Assembly (NCBI RefSeq): GCF_003073045.1
Contig: NC_037593.1
Coordinates: forward strand, 8,547,525 to 8,611,524
Length of the DNA: 64,000 bases
Source of the DNA: Pomacea canaliculata
Taxonomy: Eukaryota > Mollusca > Gastropoda > Architaenioglossa > Ampullariidae
Direction of reading: 5' to 3'
Below are positions 1 through 12,338 of this stretch, piece by piece. The translations under genes were made by a program, and so were the position numbers. Every line of letters begins with the position of its first letter. The stretch's first letter is position 1. The notes beneath the pieces were generated by a model. The model saw only the letters and a list, made by a program, of their open reading frames with translations. It did no database searches and was not told the DNA's origin.

Positions 1-894
1 GGAAATTAAGAGGTAGGTGCAACACACAACTGCCACCTGGCATGCTAGTTCTAATGAAGTGAACAACATTTTCGTTCTTAAGTGTAAAGAAAGGCTTTTA
101 GTGCCTCAGCAGCAGCCCCCGACCCCCTACACACTCCTGAGATTCAACCTTTGCCACCGTCGTATCTTCCGCATCTGACCTGAGAGGAGGGCTACACTGA
201 TAGGTGCACGCGGATTAGGAACAAGGAGAGAAGAAAAACAAACATGAAAGTACTTGTAAGTCCACAACATTCATTCGTGAAAGGAAGCCAGACTCCTCTA
301 GCCCCTAAAACACAGATTTCTCATGCGGCGATGTCTGCTTATCACGCCACTGTCTGTCAGAAGTGCATTTACATCCGGGCGATCGAGGTCTGCTGACAGC
401 ACGTGCATTCACGTGGTTCTCCCCCCACCTTCCCCTGCACGCCCCTACCTCCGTTCCCCCATCCTCCTGTATGCGAGGCTGCTAGATACAGACTCAATCA
501 AGTCGCTGTCTTCGATGCCAAAACCAAGTCTTTGTTCGTTTAGGGTAACGGCGACTGTTAAACAGCAACTGAAAACAAACTCTGAGGTCGTCGTCAAAGT
601 CGGAGGTAGAGGAGGTCTGAGAAGAGAAGTGACTGGGCGCAAGGCTTTAAGACTTCGTGTACCCACAGCACACCAAAGTGAACCTTCAAAGACCTTCAGA
701 GAGCAAGGCTATGTAAGGGTCCTATGTACGGGGACAAATATGGACCAACGTTTAACCAAAGGTTTTATATAACGGTGCTATTTAAAGGAAGAAAAAAACA
801 CTTTTCTCCGGGGCTTAGAGCCGAGAAGGCAGTGTGCAAAATCTGATGACATATATGTCTGCAAGTAAAAAAGCAGTTTTTCCCCCATAGCAGA

Positions 895-958
895 AAAGCG
901 TGTGCAAATCACGTAAGAGAGCGCCAAATCACGTACGAGAGCGATAAATCACGTAAAG
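895..958 (+). repeat. Three-copy 20-bp tandem repeat
   Basis: Three head-to-tail copies of a roughly 20-bp unit share the core aaatcacgta followed by a gagagcg-like spacer; the third copy has lost the spacer. No gene is recognisable beside it. Confidence 0.6.
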
Positions 959-1770
959 ACCATTTGTCCCGTGGGAAGAGTGGGGTCTGTAAACTTTCCC
1001 GATTTGGCGCCTGTTTGAAAATATAAAAAAGTGTGTTTGGGGCTTTTTTTAAAATGTCGGCGGTCTTAACACCTGAAATGCGTTATAATACGACACGAAA
1101 AGCGGAGACTTCGCTGTTATTTACCCTCTTCGTCTTCCGTTCGATCGCTAAGTTCAGGGGTGGCGAACGTCCGGTCGTCATGAGGTCTCGCCTCGTCAAG
1201 GTAACCGCAGGCTGGACTCAAAATTAAATAAACGAAGAAGATTTTTCATAGCAACATAAATGTATATTATGTGAATCATAATAAGAACGTAAATTTTGAG
1301 GGGCAAGCAAGGAACGTCCATTACGGGATAGATAGGATACATACGAGCACATGACGGGACAGACACGTATGCTTCACGTTGGCTGCCCGCGGCCCGTGTG
1401 CCTCCTTTGGCGTTGAATCAGAGGACAGCTAGTACCAGGCAGGATTTTTCAAATGTTTCAACAGTTTTAAAAACTACGGCTTGACCAAATACAAAAAGTA
1501 AAATTTTAAATTGATAAGTTTTGGATGGCCCGCGAATGATTTTATAAATATCCCAATGGTCGTTGGCGGTTGAAAGGTACCCCACCTAAAGCTTATCTAT
1601 ACTTCAAGACAGCCTTCAGGGATGCAGTTTCCTCCAGGTTCCTTTTACTTCCCCCGAGCTTTCTTTGAAGTGGGATGCCTACTGGTCATGTGGAGTCTCT
1701 GTCGGTCTTCGGTGGGAGGGAGGAGATCTCTGGAAGATAGGTATGCCCCTGCTCCTCGGGTGGTCCAGAG

Positions 1771-1850
1771 ACCAGGTGTAGCAACGGTTAGTGCCTATCA
1801 CCAATAAAGTGAAGGTGGGTGTCCAGGGTTCAGTTCTCGTCTGGGGCACG
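1771..1850 (+). repeat. Possible tRNA-derived SINE fragment
   Basis: The segment ends in gggttcagttctcgtctgg, which resembles a degenerate pol III B box (GGTTCRANNCC) and closely matches the corresponding part of the better-preserved copy at 15446-15600. An A-box-like block (ttagtgcctatcacc) lies upstream at suitable spacing. The resemblance is short, so the call is tentative. Confidence 0.35.
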
Positions 1851-4800
1851 CTGTTCTTTTCCTGCATGTGGATCTGTTTACAAAGATTTCTGCCTTGCCA
1901 TGACATAGTCTGATTCCCCCCTCCTCCTCCGCTGGACATGGTATTTATTGCTGATGGTCTGCATGAATTCCTGGATTTTTCTGAGTACTAGTTTTAACTC
2001 ACGGCAAGTGTTAGCGTGCGTTTGAGAGTTTCGTCCCAGGGGTCTCCGCAGAATAAGAAAGCTTTATAGTATTCTTCTAAAGCTATGTTATGTTAGACGA
2101 GTTCAGCTCGAGTGCTGACAAGAGTATTGGGGCCTGGTGCATTCTCGACCAAAGTCTTTCTTTCAGGGAAGAACTGCTGGGCTTCAGACAATTTTTTTTT
2201 CTTTTTTTTTCTTTTTGTATGGCTCTCCAACCGTCTTTAACCGTGGAACAGTTCTTCTAGGACGCTGCCTGTTTTAATTATTTATTTTATTGCAAAGCAG
2301 TCTGGTGAAAGTCACACTGCGAACAGTGAACCGTTTGGCCCTAGTGCCGCCCGCCCTGTAGCTCTCTGGCCCATCTGTTAACCGCCGCAGACCAACATCG
2401 ACGTCGCCAGACAGACCACCAGGGTCAGGCGCCGCGACCAGCGCTAAAGCTGCGGCATCAGCCTGCGTCACCGACCCAATGTAAGACGACAGCTGTCACA
2501 GGACATAAAACCAAATATTTCCCACGACTGATGCAACAAGTTAGATGTTGCCTTTCATCAAACATCTGTTTACATGGCTGGCTGCTTTGCCGTGATGTAG
2601 CCTTAGTTGCTGGCTCGGCGTATAGCACCAAACACCTTTCATCACTTTCTTGTATCCCCTTCCCCCCTCCCAACTCTTTTTTTAACTGCTCAGATCGCGA
2701 GTGACACTTGGCGGTGACATCTGACCTCAACAAGATGAACATATTGATGTCATGACGTCACTGGCATCTCCAGTCTGCTGCACCCAGGGTAGTAGGGCTT
2801 TTCAGTTAGAGTCCTGCTGAGGACGGGCACAGTCGTGGTCATCACAATGGCATCACATACTTTTTTTTAATAATACTGGTAATCAGTCAATTTCCTAAAC
2901 AGAAACACGACATTTCTCACTTTCCAGATGGAGGCTGGCAGACAAGGGAGTCGCTTTAACATCCTCGTGAATCTACCGTTGGTGACACCCTTCATGCTGC
3001 CCAGACCTTTCTCGTGTTCACAACTCTCGTCTAGTTATGGAAATTTTAAAATCAACTATGCACAACCTGTAATCAATCGAGCACAAACCTTTATATGCAG
3101 TCTGCGATCCTGGAAACCGGTGGATTTAATAATGAAGCAATAATAAACCGTCCACCGACACACACACACAGAGTATCGACTGACCTTTATGCCGTGCCCC
3201 AGACCACCGGTCGAAGGTGACAGAATGTTGCAAATGTCGCGAAGTAACAGCTCAGTCACGCAAGGTCTAATGATGATTTTCATTATTATTTTACAGAAGC
3301 AAATAACAGACTCGGACAACTTAGCAACTGAACAGCGGGCATTCATCCCAGGTTCTTGCCAGCGTTCAGATGATTCACAGAACATCTCAAAGAAGGTTAA
3401 ATACAAAATTATCAACTCCATTAGAACTCTGATCGACAGCTGCCGAAGAGGCACGCACAAGCCAAAAAAAAATTTTTTTAACTAAATTTTCTGGGGAATT
3501 TTCATGTTTATGTCTAGCTAGGGGGGAGCAACTCACGCTTACCATTCCTCTCCAAGCTCTTTCCTCTGAGCATCTCTCTAGTGAAGATGACCAACGACCT
3601 TGACAACAGTTCAGCTCATCTCCTTACGACCTGTGATAAGGACGTGGCGACATTTCCCGATGACATGACAGACGACAATGCCGATGTGACAGGCGAATAA
3701 CGAATTCAGTGCGACGCAAAGCTTCTTAGACAACGAGGGGACTGCTCAGCAGCACTTGCCGACTGACATGGCACAGACAGCCAAGTACCCCTGGTGTGGC
3801 CACAAGGGGGCAAACTGGGCAGCAGATCTGGAATAAGACCTGACCGCCTTGTGCAATAACAATGCGCCTGAAAGAGTTCTCTGGCCTCATAAGCATAACC
3901 TTTGCCCAGCAGTAACAGGCGGCGGCCGAGAGCAGCAGCAGCATCAACACTTGAGTCAAGACGGGCAGCAGTCTCCAGCCAGCCTTGAAGAAGCTCAGCA
4001 CCAAGGTTCAGCCAGCATCATGGACGGCATGGAGGTGATAACAATACACAAGAAAGCACATCCGCATGAAGCACCTGGCGACCTGCGCGAGGCGAATCAG
4101 TCATCTGCACCAGTGTCGCAGGCCTCGCTTGGCATCGATCGCACATACGGCCTGGAAGACGCCAACGCGCGATCAGGCATGACGGTGGCGTGGACGTGGG
4201 AGGGAAAGCGAGGAGTCCAAAGGGAGGGACACCTGTTACAGACACTGAAACACGATGATCCTTCCTTAGGTCATGTACAGCGTAGTGCGATGACAGGTTG
4301 CTGACCGAAGCAGTAGTAGTAGTAATCCGCTTGTTATCTTCTCCAGTAACACGCGCATGTCTGAACTAGCTGTCGTCAAGCCTCAACCCCCTCCCCCCAC
4401 CTTTTGCTCATCGTCCTGCTGCCTTTTCAGCAAAACGTTTGGACATGCGCGAGGCTATTTCGGGCGGCTCAGCGCTGTGACCTCACGTTGCGACCTTTTT
4501 ACGTCAATATAGTGCGAGTCCTTGTGTTCCGCCGAGTTCTGTGCAGCTTACTCTGTGCCCGTGCAGTGCGACGAAGGAGAAAGTGGTCACTCGCACGCCT
4601 AGCCACTCCTGGCTGCAACACGTCATTCGAAGGGATGTCTTTCCCTTAAAAACCGTTTTTCAATTTATTTTTTTGCGCTGGCTTACACTGTGTGTTAGCT
4701 CGCACGTCTCCCCCACCCCCCCCCCCTTTTTTTTTTTTTTGACTGTTCGGCAAAGTCCAAAGCTATCCTTGTCACTGCTTTAGTGTAGCTAGATGACCAT

Positions 4801-6335
4801 TTCTCGACGGCTTTATACCATCCGTTGCTGACTAGCCCCTTCCTCGATCGTTTTTCGAGATCAGCAAAACCGACAGTTTGTAAACAATTTGTGAGCGCCC
4901 CCACTGCCCTCCCCTACCTTAGCTATCCCCTCCGTGAAGGCGCGTCAAAGAATTTTTTTAATTAAACGTCTGTGATGATTGATGTTGGGAAACAATCAAA
5001 AAGCAATAAACCATCACGTCTGCCACACGTGACCGACCAACCGACTGACCGAACGCATGAGTGAATGAGTAAAGGAGTTCAAGTGGAGGTCGCAAAGTTG
5101 AACGTCCGCATCGAAGTACAAACTCGGGTGCGTGACAAACATACCACATGATCTCAAGGTGCTAGATTCTAGAATAAGCCGTTTGTTTACGAACAAAGAG
5201 TTGCTTATCAGTGACAAGAACAGTGCGATACAAGGTCACAGGTCTGGGAACGATATGGGCCGGAACGAATGTCCATTTATCGCGCTTATCACATATAAAT
5301 ATTTCAATTTACCCTTGCAGCTATGCCTAGACTGCGGAATAAATATCTACAGAACCTGATTTACAAGCAGATTTCCGAGGGACGGAAGTAGGTTATCCTA
5401 AGAAGAAAAAATAAAACGGACCCCCATCCCAGCCAGAAAAATAAAATTAATAACTAACCAACACCATGCTCTCACTCGTGAATCTTTTCTGTGCGAAACA
5501 GAGAATACAAGTGCAACAAACAAAAAAATTGGCATAAAATAACAAGAAGAAATCTTGCACAGCACGGAATCCCGCGCTTCAGGCAATAAATGATAAACAT
5601 TTAGACATCGTTAAATAACGTTACTGGCGAATGATGTAATAACATGCATGAAGTGGATTATAAACGGTTTTCTAAGAGGTGAACATGAAGGTAGAAGCCT
5701 GCTTCTTATAGCACGAGCTTTCCTTTCGTAAACAAGTGTGTGTGTGTGAGTGAGAGAGCGTGTACGGGTAAGAGACCGACATCTTTGGTCACTGCAACAG
5801 AAGAACACTCAACATCTCAACGACCTCCGACCTATTTCCTGAGTGCCCTAGTTTCTACAAGGGCGGAAAAGTCTACAGGAATGACAAGCATCTACTGCAA
5901 ACGTGGGCTACATGTGCTCTTCACACACAGTAGGCGCTCACGCCCGTGTATCGGTGATGCCTGTTCTTTTGTCATTCACTTCATCCTGCATTTGCATCCC
6001 TCGCATCCAGTGCAGGTGTAAGGTCACAGGCGCAGAGACTAAAGCTGTGCGCCTTATTAAAGCAGCGTTGGTCACGTGCAATTCCTTAGAAGCAAACAAA
6101 AGATAGATCATCTGCTCGGAGGAAATAGTTTAAGGAAGACGGTATGGAAATAACTATGATACACGCGCGCGCACACACACATACACTGAGAGACAAATTA
6201 CTAAACAAGCACGTCACTTAAATGCTGTGATCGGGGGCTTGATACAGACATCGCTGCCATCGTGTTAGCACTTCAATGAGCTCTGGCATTCTGTCATACC
6301 TGCAGACCTGTCAAAACAAAGGCCGAAAACCCTAC

Positions 6336-6486
6336 CTGAGCCACCCCGCTCGCTGACAGCCCGAGTCCCGAGTAGGCCACATACGTTCCACGAGTCTTCT
6401 GGTGGACCCCCTCCTTGACCACCACCGCCGCCCGACCGTCAACAGCGATCGCTCCACGACAATACACCGATACGTCGACGTGGTTG
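6336..6486 (-). CDS. Candidate orphan internal exon
   Basis: This 151-nt GC-rich block on the minus strand is open in one frame. It is preceded by an acceptor-like aacag and followed by a good donor (gctcag|gtaggg). The encoded peptide begins HVDVSVYCRGAIAVDG, continues VKEGVHQKTRGTYVAYSG and ends LGLSASGVAQ, and its third codon positions are strongly G/C in an AT-rich neighbourhood, which is typical of a real exon. I do not recognise the family and found no neighbouring exons, so this may be a single exon of a gene with long introns, or chance. Confidence 0.3.
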
Positions 6487-8603
6487 CTGTTACTCTGGCT
6501 CCGTCTATGCCCATCGCACCGCGCGCTCTCTGACTCACCTCCCCCCCTTCTCGCTCTCCAGAGCAAACTGGAACCAAAAGGACAGCGAGATGCCTGATAA
6601 TGTCATGGAAGGAGAGCTGTTTAGACGCCCGCATCATGAGGGAAAGCAAGTGACGTCACAGAGCTTATATTAGCGTTCCGTTTTAGACGTTACTACTTTT
6701 TCTTCTACATTGGCGTGGTCACGACGCACCCGGGTCTGCCGAGAGCAACGCCAAGACATGAGAACGTGAGCTAATTACGTCATGAACTCCTTCAGCCTGG
6801 AGCTACCTTTGCTTGAATGATGGGTGGCGTGGGTAGAGCGGTGGGTGGATCCCTTTCTTGTGAGACAGAAAAACAGAGAGCAGAGGCTACCTAGCAGGAA
6901 GAAAGGAATCTGAGCACACCTGTGTGTGTAGGTTTATTTTGTTAGAACAAACGGGATGGGGAAAAAGTAAAAACGAAAAAATAATAATTAAAAAAATGCG
7001 AGTGCCTGCTTGCTAGTGGGGGGAAAGGGGGAAAGGTAAATATTTCCCTCATGTCTTAATTTGTTTTCAAGCCTGTATGGAGAACGTGCTAGGAAAGTGC
7101 ATGTGCTTGTTATGTTGATGGAAAGAAGACAGGACATACAGGTAAGAAAGAAAAACTGAAAAATCAATGGGAACTGAGCTATACATGTAATTTTCATACT
7201 TCTGAGGTTTATAATATTAAGGTTTAATTTTCAATAATTACCACCATCTAGTATTCTTTATATCAGTTTAATTCTTTTATTGTACAATGGTCTGGTAGAT
7301 CCCTTCAAGAGCCATCATAAACCCATATTCTTAAATAATACACCCAACATCAACCTCTATCACTCTCAAGTCATTTTCTCACACACACAGAAAGTCACCT
7401 TAGGTGATGGGAGAGGAGAATAGTCCATGTTGCATCCAGGTCTATTCATATTAATCATCACTCATCAAAAAATCACCGAGTTGCTTTTCCAAAGACTAGT
7501 AGTAAAGGGAAGTAACTTTGTAGGTACCTCAATTTGTTCAAGCTTTGAAAAAAGTTATCTCCCTTTATTTCGACACCACGTCCGATCGAAGAAATTACAA
7601 CTATTTTGTTTTTAGTAACTCACTTTAAGAGGCGGCTCTCAAGCTTAATATTAAATGAAGATATGAATTTCTTTTTCTTCTGTAGAGGAAGCATATACTA
7701 CCGAGCTGTTCATACTTAATTCTGGATTGTGTGTTTTCCAGCACCATCTCCTCTTGAGCCTCTCTAAACCAAAAACCTTTTCATAACTTGATGCAGCAGA
7801 ACATACATGTTAGGTTCTTGCTGTAGCTCTGCCAAAATGCTTAAAAAACTTATCACCTGTAATTTCTAAGTGCAAACTCTTCTAGATTCAAGACTACCAG
7901 ATTTTAACAAAAATTCCAAGCAATTTTATTAATCTTTCCTAAAAAATCAAAAACAACAGATTAAGCATACCATTAATCAATAAACAGAACTGTCAGTAAT
8001 ATATTCTCTTCTTTGTAGAAGATAAAGAAGCAACTGGTGAATACAAGTTGTGTGTATATATATTTGTGTATATATATATAGACACACATGTGAACATATG
8101 CACATGCACACACACACAAAGATTTATACAGAGCTTTATCACACTTACAATTGTAAATATACATACATACTGGTGCTGCATCTTGCATCTTACAAAATGT
8201 GCATGGCTGACAATGTATTAAGACCATGAAACACAGTATACTGATGGTTTTCCCTCCACACCTACCCCCAAAATAACTGACTTACTATTAAAATGAACTA
8301 TAGAAGATACAAACAGGCATGCATAACTGCCCTAGTGAATTAAATAATAGTAATGTAGCACTGTTGTCTTGGGCTATCATCTTAACAACACCTCCATCTT
8401 TCAGAAATAATAATAAATTTGCCACTTTTTTGTTAGTTTTATGACTTCTGTAATGAGGAAACGTAATGAAATTGCTTCTAAAACAGATTATATTTCAGCT
8501 GCACCAGAAAATGGGTTATAAAGTTTGTAAACCAACTATAATTCTGCATTGCTTATCACCTTTTTAAACTGCCATATTAAAACCTAAGGTTTATTTCAAT
8601 GCT
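6487..8603. other. Non-coding stretch
   Basis: AT-rich sequence with purine-rich runs and a TA/CA microsatellite near 8050-8120. The short ORFs there come from the dinucleotide repeats. No gene seen. Confidence 0.5.
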
Positions 8604-10979
8604 ATGATTAAATCTATCCCCTGTGGGACCCCGGGGTATGCTTGCCTAGCAAGCATTGTAAGAATAGGGTCCCTGCCATCCAGCCAGGCATGTCGTAAGA
8701 GGCGACTAAGGTGGACACCTCACCTAGAGGTAAATTAGGTTGTGGTAGGGCTAACAACCCCACCATGTAAAAAAAAGTATGTTACAGAAACCAAAACCAG
8801 AGAACTCGTCACAGATGGCGGAGGTAATGAAGCACACCAGGTGACTGGACTAATGACGGACGACAGCCAAACCCGAAAGGGAGCTGGCGCCCCGACAGTG
8901 GATTTACTGAAGCCGAGGCAAAGGTTGAGGGTGGGGTGCTGGAGAGATGACCTTAGACGACTTCAATCGAGTCTTACAGGAATCAGGAGAGAAAATACTG
9001 GGCTTCCAACGGAAAAAGAAAGAACAGTGGATCAGAGAAGAGACATGGAAGAAGATAGAAGAGAGAAAGTCAGCCAAACAAAGAATCAACAGCACCAGAT
9101 CTGAACGCCTGAAAGAACAACTCAGACAAAGATATACAAAACTAAACAAAGAGGTAAAGAGGATGGCAAGAACCGACAAAAGAGACCACATAGAGAAACT
9201 GGCAGATGAAGCAGAAAATGCAGCAAGTAAAAATGACCTGAAGACACTGTACAGATAAACAAACAGCTAAACAACGGGTTTAAGAACAGTGATGTGCCAG
9301 TGAAGACGTGAACGGTAATGTCATCGAGGGAGAGCAGAAAACTACAGCGCTGGAAGGAACATTTTGAGTCGGTTCTGAACAGACCAGATCCCCTCAGCTT
9401 GCAGACATCCAGCCAGCAGCTATAGACCTTGACATCTGCACAGACCCACCAAGCCTGGAGAAGTGACAGCAGCAGTCAAGACAATGAAGAGCGGCAAAGC
9501 ACCAGGGGCAGATGGAATAACAGCAGAGATGTTGAAAGCAGATATAATGTGACAGCTCCAAGCTGACTGAAATCTTCAGGCAAGTTTGGGAATCAGGGCA
9601 GCTCCCTGTTGCTTGGAAGACAGGGCTCATCTTCAAGTTACCCAAGAAAGGAGATCTTGGAGACTGCAATAATTGGAGGGGCATAACACTTCTTTCCTCA
9701 CCAGCAAGGTCTTCAGCAGATTGTTTTGTCAAGACTGACGGCAACTCTGAGAAAGACCTCGACCACAGCAAGCAGGATTTCGTCCTGCGATCCTGCTCCG
9801 AACACATCTTCATTCTGCGACAGATTCTGGAGCAGAGCAACGAATGGAACACACCGCTGTACATTCAATTTCATCGACCTGGAGAAGGCTTTTGACAGCA
9901 TCCACCGCGAGTCCTTATGGAAGATCCTGAGGCATTACGGAGTCCCTGCAAAACTTGTTCAGGTCATTGCAATGCTGTACAGCGATTTCAAATCCCAGGT
10001 TGTCTGTGACACAGAGCTCACAGACCCCTTCAACGTCAGTACCGGGGTGAAGCAGGGCTGCATTCTGTCGCCGTTCCTCTTCATCCTGGCCATGGACTGG
10101 ATCATGACTTCCACCGACAGTGAGAGAGAGGGATCAGATGGACCATGACTATGACAGCAACAACAGCGCTGGAAGACTTGGACTTTGCTGATGACATTGC
10201 CCTGCTGTCACACGCCACCAAGACATGCATGAAAAAACAAAGGCCTTCTCAGAAACAGCTGGAAACCTTGGCTGAAGGTCAGCACAAAGAAAACGAAAAG
10301 TATGAGAGTGAACGCCAGAGTCCAAGACGGCATCAAACTAAATGGAGAAGAGATTGAGGAAGTTGACAGTTTCTTCCTATCTTGGGTCCAAAATGTCAAA
10401 CACCGGGGATGCGGAGGTGGAGATTCGAGCCCGACTGGCGAAAGCCAGCCAGGCCTTCGCCTCACTCAGGAGCAATGGAAGGCAAAAAACATCAGCCAGA
10501 AGATCAAACTGAGAATCTTCAAGTCAAATGTGATCAGCACCCTCCTTTACGGATCAGAATCCTGGAAGATGACCAAAACCATCAGTAACAAGCTTGACGT
10601 CTTCCAAACAGATGCCTCAGGCGCATACTTAACATCTTTTGGCCAAATACCATCAGCAACGAAGAACTCCACGAAGAACTGAAACCGAGTCCATCACCAC
10701 GCAGGTTCAACGAAGGCATTGCGATGATTGGACATGTGCTCGCCAGCAGACAGCAGACCTTTCCAGAGTCGCCCTACGATGGACTCCAGACGGCCGAAGA
10801 AAACGAGGCCGCCCAAAGGAAACTTGGAGAAGAACAGTGGAAAGGAGATGAAAGGAAAGGGTGGACATGGGTCACCTAGAGCGGGTTTCAGCCGATCGAC
10901 ATCGGTGGCGGACTCTGGTTGAGGCCTTATGTGCAACCTGATGCACGAAGAGGAATAGATAGATAGATGATTAAATCTA
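8604..10979 (+). mobile_element. Internally deleted non-LTR retrotransposon (LINE)
   Basis: A complete insertion, 8617-10966, is bounded by a perfect 13-bp direct repeat (ATGATTAAATCTA at 8604-8616 and 10967-10979), the target-site duplication. The 3' end is a short (ATAG)n tail, not poly-A. The 5' part (8617 to about 8890) is UTR-like; it is followed by the basic linker that normally lies between endonuclease and RT (translated 8947-9258). RT pieces then occur in several frames: KSGKAPGADGITAEML near 9490, FIDLEKAFDSIHRESLW and GVKQGCILSPFLF at 9865-10085, FADD at about 10175, and a basic C-terminus (GRRKRGRPKETWRRTVE) near 10790. The endonuclease domain is missing and there are several frameshifts and stops, so the copy cannot be autonomous. 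The clade is probably RTE- or CR1-like, but I cannot fix it. Confidence 0.85.
9475..10357 (+). pseudogene. Degenerate reverse transcriptase of the LINE
   Basis: This is the RT core of the surrounding retrotransposon. The fingers motif KAPGADGIT, the palm motif A region FIDLEKAFDS, the motif B region GVKQGCILSPFLF and the catalytic FADD box are all readable, but in at least three frames separated by indels and stops. The FADD aspartates are preserved. The enzyme would have carried out target-primed reverse transcription; this copy is dead. Confidence 0.8.
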
Positions 10980-11425
10980 AAAGAATGTTAGTATTATGTC
11001 ATTAGATGGTCTGCACTTATTGTTCATTAAGGTGTATTTTTAATCAATGTTTATAAAAAATGTTCTGAATCATATCAAAAAAATTGTTTTCTCTTCTTTG
11101 AACTTTTCAACTGAATTTCACTGTACCTTAATGAGAAGGTAGCAATCCGTGAAGAATGAAATTAAACATTTCCGTTATTAGTATGCAAGGAACAGTGCCA
11201 CCAGAATAACATAACGATAAACAGACCAACAACATGGAAACAATGCTGTTGCCAATCATGTCTAATATAACACATGCAACGTTGCAAGCTGCTGCACAAT
11301 TCAACACAAATGATCTTTTTTTAAGCAAAGATAATAACTGAAAAAAATTAAAATAAGCAAAGCACCAAATCAAATAATGTGATTGTTAAGACTGGCCAAC
11401 CAAAATGAAAAAATATTTCAAAAGA
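10980..11425. other. Non-coding stretch
   Basis: AT-rich sequence between the LINE and the CENP-B-like module; nothing recognisable. Confidence 0.5.
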
Positions 11426-12338
11426 TTAAATACCGGCTTTGTAGAAAAATGTGTTTTCTGCCATCTGCTCCACAATGAGACTCTCTTTTTGGCCATCTGA
11501 GCATGTACTGGATGATGCAACTGATGACATCAGTTGCTGACGTCCTCTTACTGTGTGGGGATGATGACTGAATGTAGTCACAGCAGGTAAAGGACAAGAC
11601 TGCCTTCTTCGAAATGCACCAACGCTGCTGTGATCAGGTAAAGGCAGGCCACCTGGTTCTAATGGTAATGATGTCTTGATGGAAGGCTCAGTCAATATTG
11701 TGTGGCCTGATGAGATGGACTGAAATGGTACTGAATGGCCCTCTCTCACCATAGTTCGACTATTCATGCTGCAGCTGACTGCGTCCTTGCCATCTGCAGG
11801 GCTCACAGACATCTGACTTACCAAGTTACCACCTTGGCTGAACAACTTAATTTTTCCTTGAAGCTTTTCAACCACTGTTGATCAGGCATAATTGTTCGCA
11901 TGCCAAACTTGATTGCCACTTTCTGAGCTTTATCAAGGATGTTGTCATCTGTGATGACCTGTTCTTCTGCAATGCTGGTCAGGTACCAGGTGTATACAAC
12001 TTGCTCTAGCTCCATCCAATGAATGTCAAAAGCTTCTTTCACCAAGCCTCTTTCTGAGCGAGAACGTTTGGCTGTTCCTGTTAAGGTGTCAATGACATCA
12101 GGGGAGAGGTACTCATTCTTCCGTTTTAGGATCTTGGCAACAGACGATCTTTCCACACCAAAAACATCTCCAATTTCTTTTGTTTCAGATTTGGATTTTC
12201 AAGGGCAAGTTTAATAAGTTTGATTTTATCTTCCCTTGAGAGAAGTCTGTTGGGTTTTCTATACTGTGTCCTGAATGTATGGAGCATGGGCATGTGTGGA
12301 TTCATTTTTTTTCTCTCATCAGAACTTGATCCCCTCAA
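11426..12338 (-). pseudogene. CENP-B/Tigger-type HTH DNA-binding protein, broken or domesticated
   Basis: Read on the minus strand, 12338 to about 11820 encodes the two tandem helix-turn-helix domains typical of CENP-B and pogo/Tigger transposases. A Psq-type HTH (LSREDKIKLIKLALEN, then IGDVFGVERSSVAKIL) is followed by a CENPB-type HTH (ELEQVVYTWYLTSIAEEQ, then KAQKVAIKFGM and QQWLKSFKEKLS). A one-base frame change near 12195 separates the two halves of the first HTH. The second half ends at a strong donor-like aacttg|gtaagtc near 11822, so this may be an exon of a spliced gene. Reading on in another frame gives a Ser-rich 149-residue ORF (11426-11875) with no DDE catalytic domain. It could be a decayed Tigger copy or a domesticated DNA-binding gene with an assembly indel. 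Confidence 0.55.

Larger units (their letters stand above)
1..6335. other. Non-coding stretch with scattered short ORFs
   Basis: No open frame here has splice sites in phase, recognisable domains or a convincing coding composition. The stretch contains homopolymer and short CA/GT runs, a small three-copy 20-bp repeat near 900-960, and a possible SINE fragment near 1771-1850. The C-rich and T-rich tract at 4710-4740 makes the ORFs around it artefactual. A minus-strand hydrophobic frame near 3726-4004 has no ATG and was not accepted. Confidence 0.5.

Noticed and set aside
3726..4004. Minus-strand hydrophobic ORF resembling a membrane protein
   Set aside because: It starts with TTG, has no upstream ATG or acceptor in frame, and overlaps an equally long plus-strand ORF.
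9394..9864. 156-residue minus-strand ORF
   Set aside because: Antisense to the LINE reverse transcriptase, with no domain of its own.
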